From JANQOH01 sp965201115 (GTDB lineage Bacteria > Pseudomonadota > Alphaproteobacteria > UBA7887), in NCBI GenBank assembly GCA_965201115.1, contig OZ241745.1, positions 1,550,001-1,614,000 of the forward strand: a stretch of 64,000 bases of DNA, read 5' to 3'. Under the pieces are notes generated by a model. That model was not told the DNA's origin. It did not search any database and saw nothing but the letters and a program-made list of their open reading frames with translations. How positions within the stretch are numbered: the stretch's first letter is position 1; each line of letters starts with the position of its first letter. Position numbers and translations under genes: made by a program. Positions 8,462 through 16,825 of this stretch are shown one piece after another.

Positions 8462-9542
8462 CCGCGTCGCCCATTTCCGTCGTCGAGACCCGCGTCATGC
8501 CGTCCTGCATGATGTCGGCGGTGCGCAACCCGTCGTCGAGGACCTTCGACACGGCGTTTTCGACCATGTCCGCCTCTTCGTCGAGGTCGAACGAATAGCG
8601 CAGCATCATCGAGAACGACGTCAGCATGGCGATGGGGTTGGCCTTGCCCTGGCCGGCGATGTCGGGGGCCGATCCGTGGACGGGTTCGTAGAGCGCGGCG
8701 CGGCGGCCCGTTTCGTCCGCCGCGCCCAGGCTCGCCGAGGGCAGCATCCCCAGCGATCCGGTGAGCATCGCCGCGCAATCGGAGAGGATGTCGGCGAACA
8801 GGTTGCCGCTGACCATGACGTCGAACTGGCGGGGGTTGCGCACCAGTTGCATGGCGGCGTTGTCGGCGTACATGTGGCGCAGCTCGAGGTCGGCGTATTC
8901 GCGGTCGTGGAGCGCCTGCATGTCTTCGCGCCACATTTGGCCGCTTTCCATCACGTTGGCCTTTTCGACCGAGTGGACGAGGCCGCGCCGCTTGCGCGCG
9001 AGTTCGAATGCGACGCGCCCGACGCGCTCCACTTCCGCGGTCGTATAGACCTCGGTATTGACGCCGCGCCGCCCGCCGCCGGGCAGCGCTTCGACGCCGC
9101 GCGGCTCGCCGAAATAGATGCCGCCGGTGAGTTCGCGCACGATCACGATGTCGAGCCCGCGCACCACTTCGGGCTTGAGCGTGGAGGCCTCGGCGAGCGG
9201 GGCGAACACCGCGGCGGGGCGCAGGTTGGCGAACAGGTCGAGCTCCTTGCGCAGGCGCAACAGGCCGCGTTCGGGCTTGACCGCGAAATCGAGGTCGTCC
9301 CATTTCGGCCCGCCGACCGAGCCGAACAGCACCGCGTCGGCGGCGCGCGCCAGGTCCATGGCCGCGTCGGTGAGCGGCGCGCCGTGGGCGTCGTACGACG
9401 CGCCTCCGGCGAGCGCCTCCTCGGTCTCGAACCCCACCGCGCCGCTCTTGCCGAACCAAGCGATGACCTTGCGGGTTTCGTCCATGACTTCCGGGCCGAT
9501 TCCGTCGCCCGGCAGCAGCAGCAATTTCCGGTTCGCCGGCAT
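8430..9542 (-). CDS. leuB: 3-isopropylmalate dehydrogenase
   Basis: A 370-residue LeuB, the NAD-dependent oxidative decarboxylase of leucine synthesis. The family start LLLLPGDGIGPEVMDE is at residues 6-21. GSVGGPKWD, the catalytic-region ERGLLRLRKELDLFANLRP and the Mg-binding DILSDCAAMLTGSLGMLPSA are present. The order leuC-leuD-leuB is contiguous, with 33 bp to leuD. Its end overlaps the convergent Mpo1-like gene. Length is normal and there is no sign of damage. Confidence 0.96.
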   Translation of the reverse strand: MPANRKLLLLPGDGIGPEVMDETRKVIAWFGKSGAVGFETEEALAGGASYDAHGAPLTDAAMDLARAADAVLFGSVGGPKWDDLDFAVKPERGLLRLRKELDLFANLRPAAVFAPLAEASTLKPEVVRGLDIVIVRELTGGIYFGEPRGVEALPGGGRRGVNTEVYTTAEVERVGRVAFELARKRRGLVHSVEKANVMESGQMWREDMQALHDREYADLELRHMYADNAAMQLVRNPRQFDVMVSGNLFADILSDCAAMLTGSLGMLPSASLGAADETGRRAALYEPVHGSAPDIAGQGKANPIAMLTSFSMMLRYSFDLDEEADMVENAVSKVLDDGLRTADIMQDGMTRVSTTEMGDAVIRALESLAA

Positions 9543-9575
9543 GTTCCGTCTCTCCCTTGCGGTCTTCGCCCGCGC

Positions 9576-10205
9576 CTATCGGGCGCGCGGCGCCGGGCGG
9601 TCGAGCCACGGCAGGCTTGCGCGCCGCGCCGCCTCGAAACCGTCGATTGCGGCGGCGTTTTCGAGCGTCAGGCCGATTTCGTCCAGCCCCTCGAGCAGGC
9701 AGCGGCGGCGGAACGGATCGATTTCGAAGCTCGTTTCCGAGCCGTCGGGCGCGGTCACGCGATTGCGCTCGAGATCGACCGTGAAGCGCGCATTATCGCC
9801 TTGCTCCGATTGGTCGAGCATGCCGGCGACCGCCGCCCCGGGCAGCGTCACCGGCAGTATCCCGTTCTTGAAGCAGTTGTTGTAGAAGATGTCGGCGAAG
9901 CTCGGCGCGATGACGCAGCGGATGCCGAAATCGAGCAGCGCCCACGGCGCGTGCTCGCGGCTCGATCCGCAGCCGAAATTCTCGCCCGCGATCAGGATTT
10001 CGGCCTTGCGCCACGGCGCGCGGTTGAGCACGAAATCGGCGATCTCCGCGCCGTCGGGGGTATAGCGCAGATCGTTGAACAGGTTGGCGCCCAGCCCCGT
10101 GCGCCGGATCGTCTTGAGGAACTGCTTCGGGATAATCCGGTCGGTATCGACGTCGATCATGCGCAGCGGCGCGGCGATCCCGGTCAGCGTTCGGAACGGT
10201 TGCAT
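9576..10205 (-). CDS. leuD: 3-isopropylmalate dehydratase small subunit
   Basis: A 209-residue LeuD, the swivelling small subunit that works with LeuC to isomerise 2-isopropylmalate to 3-isopropylmalate. Typical blocks are the start MQPFRTLTGIAAPLRMIDVDTDRIIPKQFLK and the loop GENFGCGSSREHAPWAL that contacts the substrate. (Both are known LeuD signatures.) It starts 18 bp after leuC, in the same transcript. Normal length. Confidence 0.95.
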   Translation of the reverse strand: MQPFRTLTGIAAPLRMIDVDTDRIIPKQFLKTIRRTGLGANLFNDLRYTPDGAEIADFVLNRAPWRKAEILIAGENFGCGSSREHAPWALLDFGIRCVIAPSFADIFYNNCFKNGILPVTLPGAAVAGMLDQSEQGDNARFTVDLERNRVTAPDGSETSFEIDPFRRRCLLEGLDEIGLTLENAAAIDGFEAARRASLPWLDRPAPRAR

Positions 10206-10223
10206 GGCGGCCCCTCCCCGGGC

Positions 10224-11636
10224 TCAGGCGAATTCGCGCACGTCGGCGAGCCGCCCGGCGACGGCGGCGGCCGCGGCCATCGCCGGGCTCATCAGATGGG
10301 TGCGTCCGCCGCGGCCCTGGCGGCCCTCGAAATTGCGGTTCGAGGTGGAGGCGCAGCGCTCGCCGGGTTCGAGGCGGTCGGCGTTCATGGCGAGGCACAT
10401 GGAGCAGCCGGGCTCGCGCCACTCGAACCCCGCTTCGAGAAACACGCGGTCGAGGCCCTCGGATTCGGCCTGTTCCTTGACCAAGCCCGAGCCGGGCACG
10501 ACCATCGCGCCGACGCCGTCGGCCACCTTGCGCCCGCGCGCCACCTCCGCCGCCGCGCGCAGGTCCTCGATTCGCCCGTTCGTGCAGCTGCCGATGAACA
10601 CGCGGTCCACGCGCACGTCTTGCAGCCGCGTCCCCGGCGCCAGCGCCATGTATTCGAGCGCGCGCTCCATCGCCGCGCGGCGGCGCTCGTCCGCGGCGCC
10701 GGCGGGGTCGGGAACCGCGCCGTGGATCGGCGCGACGTCCTGCGGGCTTGTCCCCCAGGTTACGTGCGGCGCGAGGTCCCCGGCGCTCAGCCGCGTTTCG
10801 CGGTCGAATTCGGCGCCCGCTTCGGTGGGCAGGGTGCGCCACCAGCGCTCCGCCGCTTCCCACGCCGCGGCCTTCGGCGCCATCGGCCGCCCCTTCAGCC
10901 AGGCGAAGGTCGTGTCGTCGGGCGCGATCAGGCCGGCGCGCGCGCCCGCCTCGATCGACATGTTGCACACCGTCATGCGGCCTTCCATCGACAGGCCGCG
11001 AATCGCCGCGCCGTCGTATTCGATGACATGGCCCGTTCCACCGGCCGCGCCAACCGCGCCGATGACGCTCAGTATCAGGTCCTTGGCGGTCACGCCCGGC
11101 GGCAGGGCGCCGTCGATGGTCACGCGCATGTTTCGCGGCCGCCGCTGGAGCAGCGTTTGCGTCGCCAGCACGTGCTCCACCTCGCTGGTGCCGATGCCGA
11201 AGGCGAGCGCGCCAAACGCCCCATGCGTCGCGGTGTGGCTGTCGCCGCACACGATGGTCGTTCCCGGCAGGGTAAACCCCTGTTCGGGCCCGACGATATG
11301 CACGATGCCCTGGCGCGCGTCGGCGACCGGCAGATAGGGGACGCCGAACCCGGCGCAATTGGCCTCGAGCGTTTCGACCTGGATGCGCGACACGTCGTCG
11401 GCGATGCCCGCGGCGCGGTCGGCGGCGACGGTGGGGATGTTGTGGTCAGCCACCGCCAGCGCGGCTTGCGGCCGGCGCACGGGCCGGCCCGCCTGGCGCA
11501 GGCCCTCGAACGCCTGCGGGCTTGTCACCTCATGCACCAGGTGGCGGTCGATATAGATGAGCGCCGTGCCGTCGTCCTGCTCGCGGACGACGTGGCTGTC
11601 CCAGATCTTGTCGAACATGGTGCGCGGCGGGGGCAT
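10224..11636 (-). CDS. leuC: 3-isopropylmalate dehydratase large subunit
   Basis: A 470-residue aconitase-family protein carrying the 4Fe-4S cluster of isopropylmalate isomerase. Conserved blocks are IYIDRHLVHEVTSPQAF near the start, CGDSHTATHGAFGALAFGIG, and the cluster cysteines in FIGSCTNGRIED and in EPGCSMCLAMN. It starts only 3 bp after the rplS stop, so leucine synthesis is attached to the ribosomal/tRNA-methylation operon, as in many alphaproteobacteria. Confidence 0.96.
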   Translation of the reverse strand: MPPPRTMFDKIWDSHVVREQDDGTALIYIDRHLVHEVTSPQAFEGLRQAGRPVRRPQAALAVADHNIPTVAADRAAGIADDVSRIQVETLEANCAGFGVPYLPVADARQGIVHIVGPEQGFTLPGTTIVCGDSHTATHGAFGALAFGIGTSEVEHVLATQTLLQRRPRNMRVTIDGALPPGVTAKDLILSVIGAVGAAGGTGHVIEYDGAAIRGLSMEGRMTVCNMSIEAGARAGLIAPDDTTFAWLKGRPMAPKAAAWEAAERWWRTLPTEAGAEFDRETRLSAGDLAPHVTWGTSPQDVAPIHGAVPDPAGAADERRRAAMERALEYMALAPGTRLQDVRVDRVFIGSCTNGRIEDLRAAAEVARGRKVADGVGAMVVPGSGLVKEQAESEGLDRVFLEAGFEWREPGCSMCLAMNADRLEPGERCASTSNRNFEGRQGRGGRTHLMSPAMAAAAAVAGRLADVREFA

Positions 11637-11639
11637 GGC

Positions 11640-12083
11640 TCAGCCGCCCCCGGGGGCGCCGGCCGCCGGCGCTTCGACAGGCGCCTCGCGCGGCGCGCGG
11701 CGCGCGGCGCGCCCGCGGTCGTCGCGCTTCTCGGCGATGCGCGCCGCCTTGCCCGTGCGCCCGCGCAGGTAATAGAGCTTGGCGCGCCGCACCGCGCCGC
11801 GCCTCATGCGCTCGATGCGCTCCACCAGCGGCGAGTAGAGCGGAAACACCCGCTCCACGCCCTCGCCGTAGGAGATCTTCCGCACGGTGAAGTTGGAGTT
11901 CACGCCCTTGTTCGAACGCGCGATGCATACCCCCTCGAACGCCTGCAGGCGCGACCGGCTGCCTTCGACGACGCGAACGCTCACGCGCACCGTGTCGCCG
12001 GGCCCGAAGTCGGGAATGGGGATTTCGCGGTTCGCCGTCAGTTTCGCGATTTGCTCGCGTTCGAGCTGCTCGATGACATTCAT
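11640..12083 (-). CDS. rplS: 50S ribosomal protein L19
   Basis: A 147-residue L19, located at the interface of the ribosomal subunits. The body runs from MNVIEQLEREQIAKL through FGPGDTVRVSVRVVEGSRSRLQAFEGVCIAR to KLYYLRGRTGKAARI, followed by a 30-residue basic and alanine-rich tail. I chose the ATG at 12083 because it overlaps the trmD stop in an ATGA and gives the standard L19 N-terminus; a longer in-frame start exists inside trmD. Translational coupling to trmD is likely. Confidence 0.95.
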   Translation of the reverse strand: MNVIEQLEREQIAKLTANREIPIPDFGPGDTVRVSVRVVEGSRSRLQAFEGVCIARSNKGVNSNFTVRKISYGEGVERVFPLYSPLVERIERMRRGAVRRAKLYYLRGRTGKAARIAEKRDDRGRAARRAPREAPVEAPAAGAPGGG

Positions 12084-12853
12084 GGCTCTCGTTCCGTCGT
12101 CGTTGGGCGGCCGCGCCGCGGCGCCCGGTGGTTTTCCTCCCCGCGCGCCGCGCCGCGCCGCCGCCACAGATCGGGCCGCCGCTCGCGGGTGGCCCGCAGC
12201 CTCTCCTCATGCCGCCACGCGCGAATGGCCGCGTGGTCTCCGGACAACAGCACCGCCGGAGCCTCGCGCCCTTCCCACGACCGCGGCCGCGTGTATTGCG
12301 GGTACTCCAGCAGACCCGCGTCGAAACTCTCCTCCTCCAGCGAGCGCGAATCGCCGACGACCCCCGGCAACAGCCGCACGCAGGCGTCGAGGATCGCCAT
12401 CGCCGCGATCTCGCCGCCGGCGAGCACGAAATCGCCGACGCTCGCTTCCTCCAGCCCGCGCCCGGCGACGATGCGCTCGTCGATGCCCTCGAAGCGCCCG
12501 CACGCCAGCATAACGCCGGCGAGACCGGCCCAGCGCCGGACCGCCGCCCGATCGACGGGCCGCCCGCGCGGCGTCAGGCATATCCGCGCCTCCGCCGCGC
12601 TCGCTTCGCCGTTCGCCGCCGCGTCGATCGCGGCCGCCAGAACGTCCGCCCGCATGACCATGCCCGGGCCGCCGCCGAACGGCGGCCCATCCACGGTCCC
12701 GTGTTTATCGCGCGCGTAATCGCGAATGTCCACCGTTTCGAGCCGCCACAGCCCCGCTTCCAGCGCTTTTCCGGCCAGCCCCATCGCCAGCGGGCCGGGG
12801 AACATCGCCGGGTAGACGGTCAGGACGCGCGCCGTCCACGGGCGCGCGGTCAC
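12080..12853 (-). CDS. trmD: tRNA (guanine37-N1)-methyltransferase
   Basis: A 257-residue TrmD, the SAM-dependent enzyme that methylates G37 of tRNAs to prevent frameshifting. The SPOUT-fold landmarks are VLTVYPAMFPGPL near the start, GTVDGPPFGGGPGMVMRADVL, the knot region ACGRFEGIDERI and VGDFVLAGGEIAAM. The end is extended by a basic tail compared with the usual 240-250. It starts with GTG at 12853, overlapping the rimM stop in a GTGA, and its own stop overlaps the rplS ATG. Confidence 0.95.
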   Translation of the reverse strand: MTARPWTARVLTVYPAMFPGPLAMGLAGKALEAGLWRLETVDIRDYARDKHGTVDGPPFGGGPGMVMRADVLAAAIDAAANGEASAAEARICLTPRGRPVDRAAVRRWAGLAGVMLACGRFEGIDERIVAGRGLEEASVGDFVLAGGEIAAMAILDACVRLLPGVVGDSRSLEEESFDAGLLEYPQYTRPRSWEGREAPAVLLSGDHAAIRAWRHEERLRATRERRPDLWRRRGAARGEENHRAPRRGRPTTTEREP

Positions 12854-13383
12854 GACTCCGGCTCTGCCGCCGCCGTCTCGAGCCCCGGCAGGCCGGGGGG
12901 CGGCGCGATTGTCATCCGCCCCTCGGCGATGCGTATGTCGGGCGCGGTCTCGCGCGTGAACGGCAGCAGGACGGGGCCGTTCGCGCCCGCGATCTCCATG
13001 ACGTCGCCGGCGCCGAAATCATGCACCGCCGCCACCTTGCCGACCGCGCGCCCGTCGGCCAGCGCGGCCTCCAGGCCGATGAGGTCGACGTGGTAGAACT
13101 CGTCCGGCCCCGGCGGCGGCAGTTCGGCGCGCGGCGCATAGAGGCGCGTTCCGCGCAGCGCCTCGGCTTCCGTCCGGCCGGCGACCCCCTCGATGCGCGC
13201 GATGGCGATTCGCGCGCGCCGCCCGATCAGCGCGAGGCGCACCGGGCGGCCCGATTCGTCTTCGAGCGCGCGGAATTGCGCGACGGCGCCGGGCGTTTCG
13301 GTGAAGGTCTTGAGCCGCACCGCGCCCCGCACGCCGTGCGCTCCGGCGATGGCAGCGACGCAAATGCGCGCCGCGCCGCTCAC
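12850..13383 (-). CDS. rimM: Ribosome maturation factor RimM
   Basis: A 177-residue RimM, which assists assembly of the 30S head and binds S19. It has the N-terminal RimM barrel (ICVAAIAGAHGVRGAVRLKTF) and the C-terminal PRC-like barrel (FYHVDLIGLEA). I chose the GTG at 13383, which overlaps the rpsP stop as GTGA and places the conserved barrel start nine residues in; the open frame continues far upstream through ffh but without support. The end carries a short acidic tail (AAAEPES). Confidence 0.92.
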   Translation of the reverse strand: MSGAARICVAAIAGAHGVRGAVRLKTFTETPGAVAQFRALEDESGRPVRLALIGRRARIAIARIEGVAGRTEAEALRGTRLYAPRAELPPPGPDEFYHVDLIGLEAALADGRAVGKVAAVHDFGAGDVMEIAGANGPVLLPFTRETAPDIRIAEGRMTIAPPPGLPGLETAAAEPES

Positions 13384-13727
13384 GCGCCGGCGCCGTCGTC
13401 CGCCGCGGCGGCCTTGCGTTCGAGCGCCTTGGCGCCCGGCCGCCCCTTGATCGGGTTGTTGCGCGGCGGCGGCATCGGCGTCACGCCGGCCTCGCCGAGA
13501 AACCGGGCCACGCGGTCGCTCGGCTGCGCGCCGTGCCCGAGCCAATGCTCGATGCGCTCGCGCTTCAGCACCACGCGCTCCGGGTCGCCGCTGGGCCGGA
13601 GCGGGTTGTAGGCGCCTACGCGCTCGATAAAGCGCCCGTCGCGCGGGCTGCGCGAATCCGCCACCACGATGCGGTAGTGCGGGCGTTTCCTGGCCCCCGC
13701 GCGGGCCAGCCTTATGCGTAACGTCAT
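13380..13727 (-). CDS. rpsP: 30S ribosomal protein S16
   Basis: A 115-residue S16 with the standard opening MTLRIRLARAGARKRPHYRIVVADSR, FIERVGAYNP and the RIEHWLGHGAQPSDRV block. A lysine/alanine-rich C-terminal tail is common in alphaproteobacterial S16. It lies 45 bp after ffh and overlaps rimM by 4 nt. Part of the 30S body. Confidence 0.96.
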   Translation of the reverse strand: MTLRIRLARAGARKRPHYRIVVADSRSPRDGRFIERVGAYNPLRPSGDPERVVLKRERIEHWLGHGAQPSDRVARFLGEAGVTPMPPPRNNPIKGRPGAKALERKAAAADDGAGA

Positions 13728-13772
13728 TCCGTGTCCTTCTTTCCGTATGTCCGTCGTTGCCGCGTTCGTTTC

Positions 13773-15191
13773 TCACGCGCCCGGCGCGGCGCCGAAGCCG
13801 CGCCGCCGCCGCGCGCCGGCAAAGGGGGGCGGCCCGCCTCCGCCGGCCATGCCCGCCAGCGCCGCCAGGTCGGGCATGCCGCCGCGCCGCTCCATCTTTT
13901 TCATGCGCTTCATCATCGTCTGCATGTCCTTGAACTGCTTGAGCAGACGGTTGACGTCGGGCACGGTCGTTCCGGACCCCGCCGCGATGCGCCGCTTGCG
14001 CGACCCGTTGAGCAGTTTCGCGTTGGCGCGCTCGGCGGGCGTCATCGCCGAGACGATCGCCTCCTGGCGGCGGATTTTCCGTTCGTCGATATTCGCGTCG
14101 GCCAGCTGGCGCTTGACCTTGCCTACCCCCGGCAGCAGGCCGAGCACGCCGTCCATCCCGCCCATGCGCCGCACCTGGCGCAGCTGCGCGGCGAGGTCGT
14201 TGAGGTCGATTCTGCCCGCGGCCATCTTGCGCGCGAGCGCCTCGCTCTCTTCGGCCTCGACGCTCTCCGCCGCCTTCTCGACCAGCGACACCACATCGCC
14301 CATGCCGAGTATGCGCGACGCCACGCGGTCGGGGTGGAAATCCTCCAGCGCGTCCAGCCCTTCGCCGGAGCCGGTCAGTTTGATGGGGCAGCCCGCGGCC
14401 TCGCGCATGCTGAGCGCCGCGCCGCCGCGCCCGTCGCCATCGACCCGCGTAAGCACGATGCCGGTGACGCCGGCGCGCTCCCGGAACGCGCGCGCAATGT
14501 TCGCCGCGTCCTGCCCGGTGAGCGCGTCGGCGACGAGCAGGGTCTCCGCCGGGTTCGTCTTCGCGCGCACCTCGGCGAGCTCGGCCATGAGCGCGTCGTC
14601 GATATGCAGCCGGCCCGCGGTGTCGAGCAACAGAACGTCGTAACCGCCGAGGCGCGCCGCCTGCAGCGCCCGCCCCGCGATCGCCGGCGCCGCCTGGCCG
14701 GGAACGATCGGCAGGCAATCGACCCCGGCGCGCTCCGCCAGTTGCGCCAGTTGTTCCTGCGCCGCCGGCCGCTGCGTGTCGAGCGAAGCGACGAGCGTCT
14801 TTTTGCGCTCGCGCGCGGCAAGCCGCCGCGCCAGTTTCGCCGTCGTCGTGGTTTTGCCGGAGCCCTGCAGGCCCACGAGCATGACGACCGCGGGCGGCCC
14901 GGCGGCCAGCGCCAGCGGCGCCGGGTCGGCGCCCAGCAGCTCCACGAGGCGGTCGTGAACCGCCTTGACCACCATTTGGCCCGGCGTGACGCTCTTGAGC
15001 GCGCGCATGCCGATTGCGCGCTCGCGGACGTCCTCGACGAAGGTCTTGACGACGGGCAGCGCGACATCGGCCTCGAGGAGCGCGATGCGCACCTCGCGCA
15101 GCGCCTCCGCCGCCTGCGCCTCGGTGAGCGCGCCGCGGCGCGTCAGCCGCTCGAAAATCCCGCCGAGCCGGCCGGATAGCGTATCGAACAT
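13773..15191 (-). CDS. ffh: Signal recognition particle GTPase Ffh
   Basis: A 472-residue SRP54 homologue that binds signal sequences of nascent inner-membrane proteins together with 4.5S RNA. The N domain is residues 1-90. The G domain has GLQGSGKTTTTAKLA, DTQRPAA, DTAGRLHID and TRVDGDGRGG. The C-terminal M domain is methionine-rich (VRRMGGMDGVLGLLPG, FKDMQTMMKRMKKMERRGGMPD). It is the first gene of the minus-strand operon that continues into rpsP-rimM-trmD-rplS, with a promoter match just upstream. Normal length. Confidence 0.96.
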   Translation of the reverse strand: MFDTLSGRLGGIFERLTRRGALTEAQAAEALREVRIALLEADVALPVVKTFVEDVRERAIGMRALKSVTPGQMVVKAVHDRLVELLGADPAPLALAAGPPAVVMLVGLQGSGKTTTTAKLARRLAARERKKTLVASLDTQRPAAQEQLAQLAERAGVDCLPIVPGQAAPAIAGRALQAARLGGYDVLLLDTAGRLHIDDALMAELAEVRAKTNPAETLLVADALTGQDAANIARAFRERAGVTGIVLTRVDGDGRGGAALSMREAAGCPIKLTGSGEGLDALEDFHPDRVASRILGMGDVVSLVEKAAESVEAEESEALARKMAAGRIDLNDLAAQLRQVRRMGGMDGVLGLLPGVGKVKRQLADANIDERKIRRQEAIVSAMTPAERANAKLLNGSRKRRIAAGSGTTVPDVNRLLKQFKDMQTMMKRMKKMERRGGMPDLAALAGMAGGGGPPPFAGARRRRGFGAAPGA

Positions 15192-15224
15192 GGCGTTTGC
15201 CGCCCGAAGATTGGAAGCGGCGGC

Positions 15225-15252
15225 ACTATCGCCGCCCCGCGCGCGTTGTCAA
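15225..15252 (-). promoter_or_regulatory. Sigma-70-type promoter upstream of ffh
   Basis: On the minus strand TTGACA (15252-15247) and GATAGT (15230-15225) are 16 bp apart, placing the transcription start near 15218, about 25 bp before the ffh ATG at 15191. It would drive ffh-rpsP-rimM-trmD-rplS and, by read-through, the leu genes. The rest of 15253-15598 shows only a 16-bp direct repeat (15361-15376 and 15391-15406) and no gene. Confidence 0.5.
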
Positions 15253-15598
15253 CCCCGCCCACAAGGCCGCGGGGCGATTCGACTGCCGGACGAGGCGTTG
15301 CCTTTGCCGGGGCTTTCGCGGGCGCCGCGACGTCGCGCGGCGCGAAAACGCCGGTCGTATCGGCGCCGCGCAACGCGCCGCGGGGCCTTGCGGCGCCGCG
15401 CAACGCCGTCCCGCGGATTGTCCATCCCCTGTCGGGCCCCCTCGCCGCCATCCGCGAAGCCATCGCGGCCGCAAGATGCGGCGCTCTTCAGGCATTGCCC
15501 CGCGGGACCGCGGGCAGGGCGCACTCGATCCGGGCGCGCGCGGGCGGTATCGTCTTGGCGTGCGCGCCGCGGCGCGCGCGGACCCCCGCGGAGCCGCC

Positions 15599-16825
15599 AT
15601 GACCGTTCGCAACGGGCGCGATTTTCTCGCCATTCCCGGGCCGACCCCCGTGCCCGACGCGGTGTTGCGGGCGATGCATGCGCAGCCAGTCGATATCTAT
15701 GCCGGCCCGCTGACTGCGCTCACCGAGAGCCTGCTCGCCGATTTGCGCAAGGTCTTCCGCACGCGGGGCCGCGCATATATTTACGCCGCCAACGGCCACG
15801 GCGCGTGGGAGGCGGCGCTGACGAACACGCTGTCGCGCGGCGACCGCGTTCTCGTCGCTCCGAGCGGCCGCTTCGCCGCCGCATGGGGCGACATGGCGAA
15901 GGCGCTCGGCGCCGAGGCGGAGACGCTCCCCGGATCGCAGCGCCGCGCGGTCGATCCCGCGGCGCTGGAGGCGCGGCTGCGCGCCGACGCCGCGGGCGCG
16001 ATCCGGGCCGTCCTCGTCGTCCATATCGACACCGCCTCCGGCGCCGCGAACGACATTCCCGCCTTGCGCCGAGCCATCGACGCCGCGGGCCATCCGGCCC
16101 TGCTGGCGGTGGACGCGGTGGCCTCGCTGGCGGCGGTTCCGTTCGAGATGGACGCCTGGGGCGTCGACGTCGCGGTCTCCGCCGCGCAAAAGGGGCTGGC
16201 GATGGCGCCGGGGCTGAGTTTTACCGCCGCCGGCCCGCGCGCCCTCGAGGCGCACCGCCGCGCCGGCCTGCGCACGCCCTATTGGGACTGGACCGCCCGC
16301 GACGGCCCCGAGCACTACATGAAGTATTGCGGCACGCCGCCGGAGCAGCTCCTGTTCGGCCTGCGCGCCGCGCTCGATCTGCTTTTCGAGGAAGGGCTCG
16401 AGGCCGTCTTCGCGCGCCACCGCATTCTCGCCGGGGCGGCGCGCCGCGCGGTCGCCGCGTGGGCCGCGGGCGGCGCGCTCTCGTTCAACGTGGAGGCGCC
16501 CGCGCAGCGCGCCGATTCGGTCACCGTCGTGCGCGTGGCCGAACCGTGGGACCCGGAGGCCCTGCGCCGGTATTGCGACCTCCGCTGCGGCGTGGCGCTC
16601 GGCTTCGGCATCGGCGCGTTGAGCGGCAGGGCTTTCCGCATCGCGCATATGGGGCACATCAACGCGCCGGCGCTTCTCGGAACCCTGGGCGCGGTGGAGA
16701 TGGGGCTGACGGCGCTCGGCATTCCGCACGGGCGCGGCGGCGTTCAGGCCGCCATCGACCGGCTCGCCGAGGCCGTCCCGCCGCCGTCGGCGGATTCCAA
16801 CCGCACAGAGGGAGCAACGCCATGA
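15599..16825 (+). CDS. Class V PLP aminotransferase (alanine/serine-glyoxylate type)
   Basis: A 408-residue fold-type I PLP enzyme of the alanine-glyoxylate / serine-glyoxylate aminotransferase group. The start FLAIPGPTPVPDAVL is diagnostic. ANGHGAWEAALTN binds the phosphate, DAVASLAAVPFEMD contains the cofactor-contacting Asp172, and the Schiff-base lysine is Lys198 in SAAQKGLAMAPG. The ATG at 15599 gives the normal length. Its stop overlaps the next start in an ATGA, so it is co-translated with the amine oxidase. Substrate is not determined; a purine-catabolism (PucG-like) or glyoxylate role are both possible. Confidence 0.85.
   Translation: MTVRNGRDFLAIPGPTPVPDAVLRAMHAQPVDIYAGPLTALTESLLADLRKVFRTRGRAYIYAANGHGAWEAALTNTLSRGDRVLVAPSGRFAAAWGDMAKALGAEAETLPGSQRRAVDPAALEARLRADAAGAIRAVLVVHIDTASGAANDIPALRRAIDAAGHPALLAVDAVASLAAVPFEMDAWGVDVAVSAAQKGLAMAPGLSFTAAGPRALEAHRRAGLRTPYWDWTARDGPEHYMKYCGTPPEQLLFGLRAALDLLFEEGLEAVFARHRILAGAARRAVAAWAAGGALSFNVEAPAQRADSVTVVRVAEPWDPEALRRYCDLRCGVALGFGIGALSGRAFRIAHMGHINAPALLGTLGAVEMGLTALGIPHGRGGVQAAIDRLAEAVPPPSADSNRTEGATP

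Noticed and set aside
7680..12719. A plus-strand open frame of more than 1600 codons
   Set aside because: It lies opposite leuB, leuD, leuC, rplS and trmD, all unmistakable on the minus strand; the frame is a GC-content effect.
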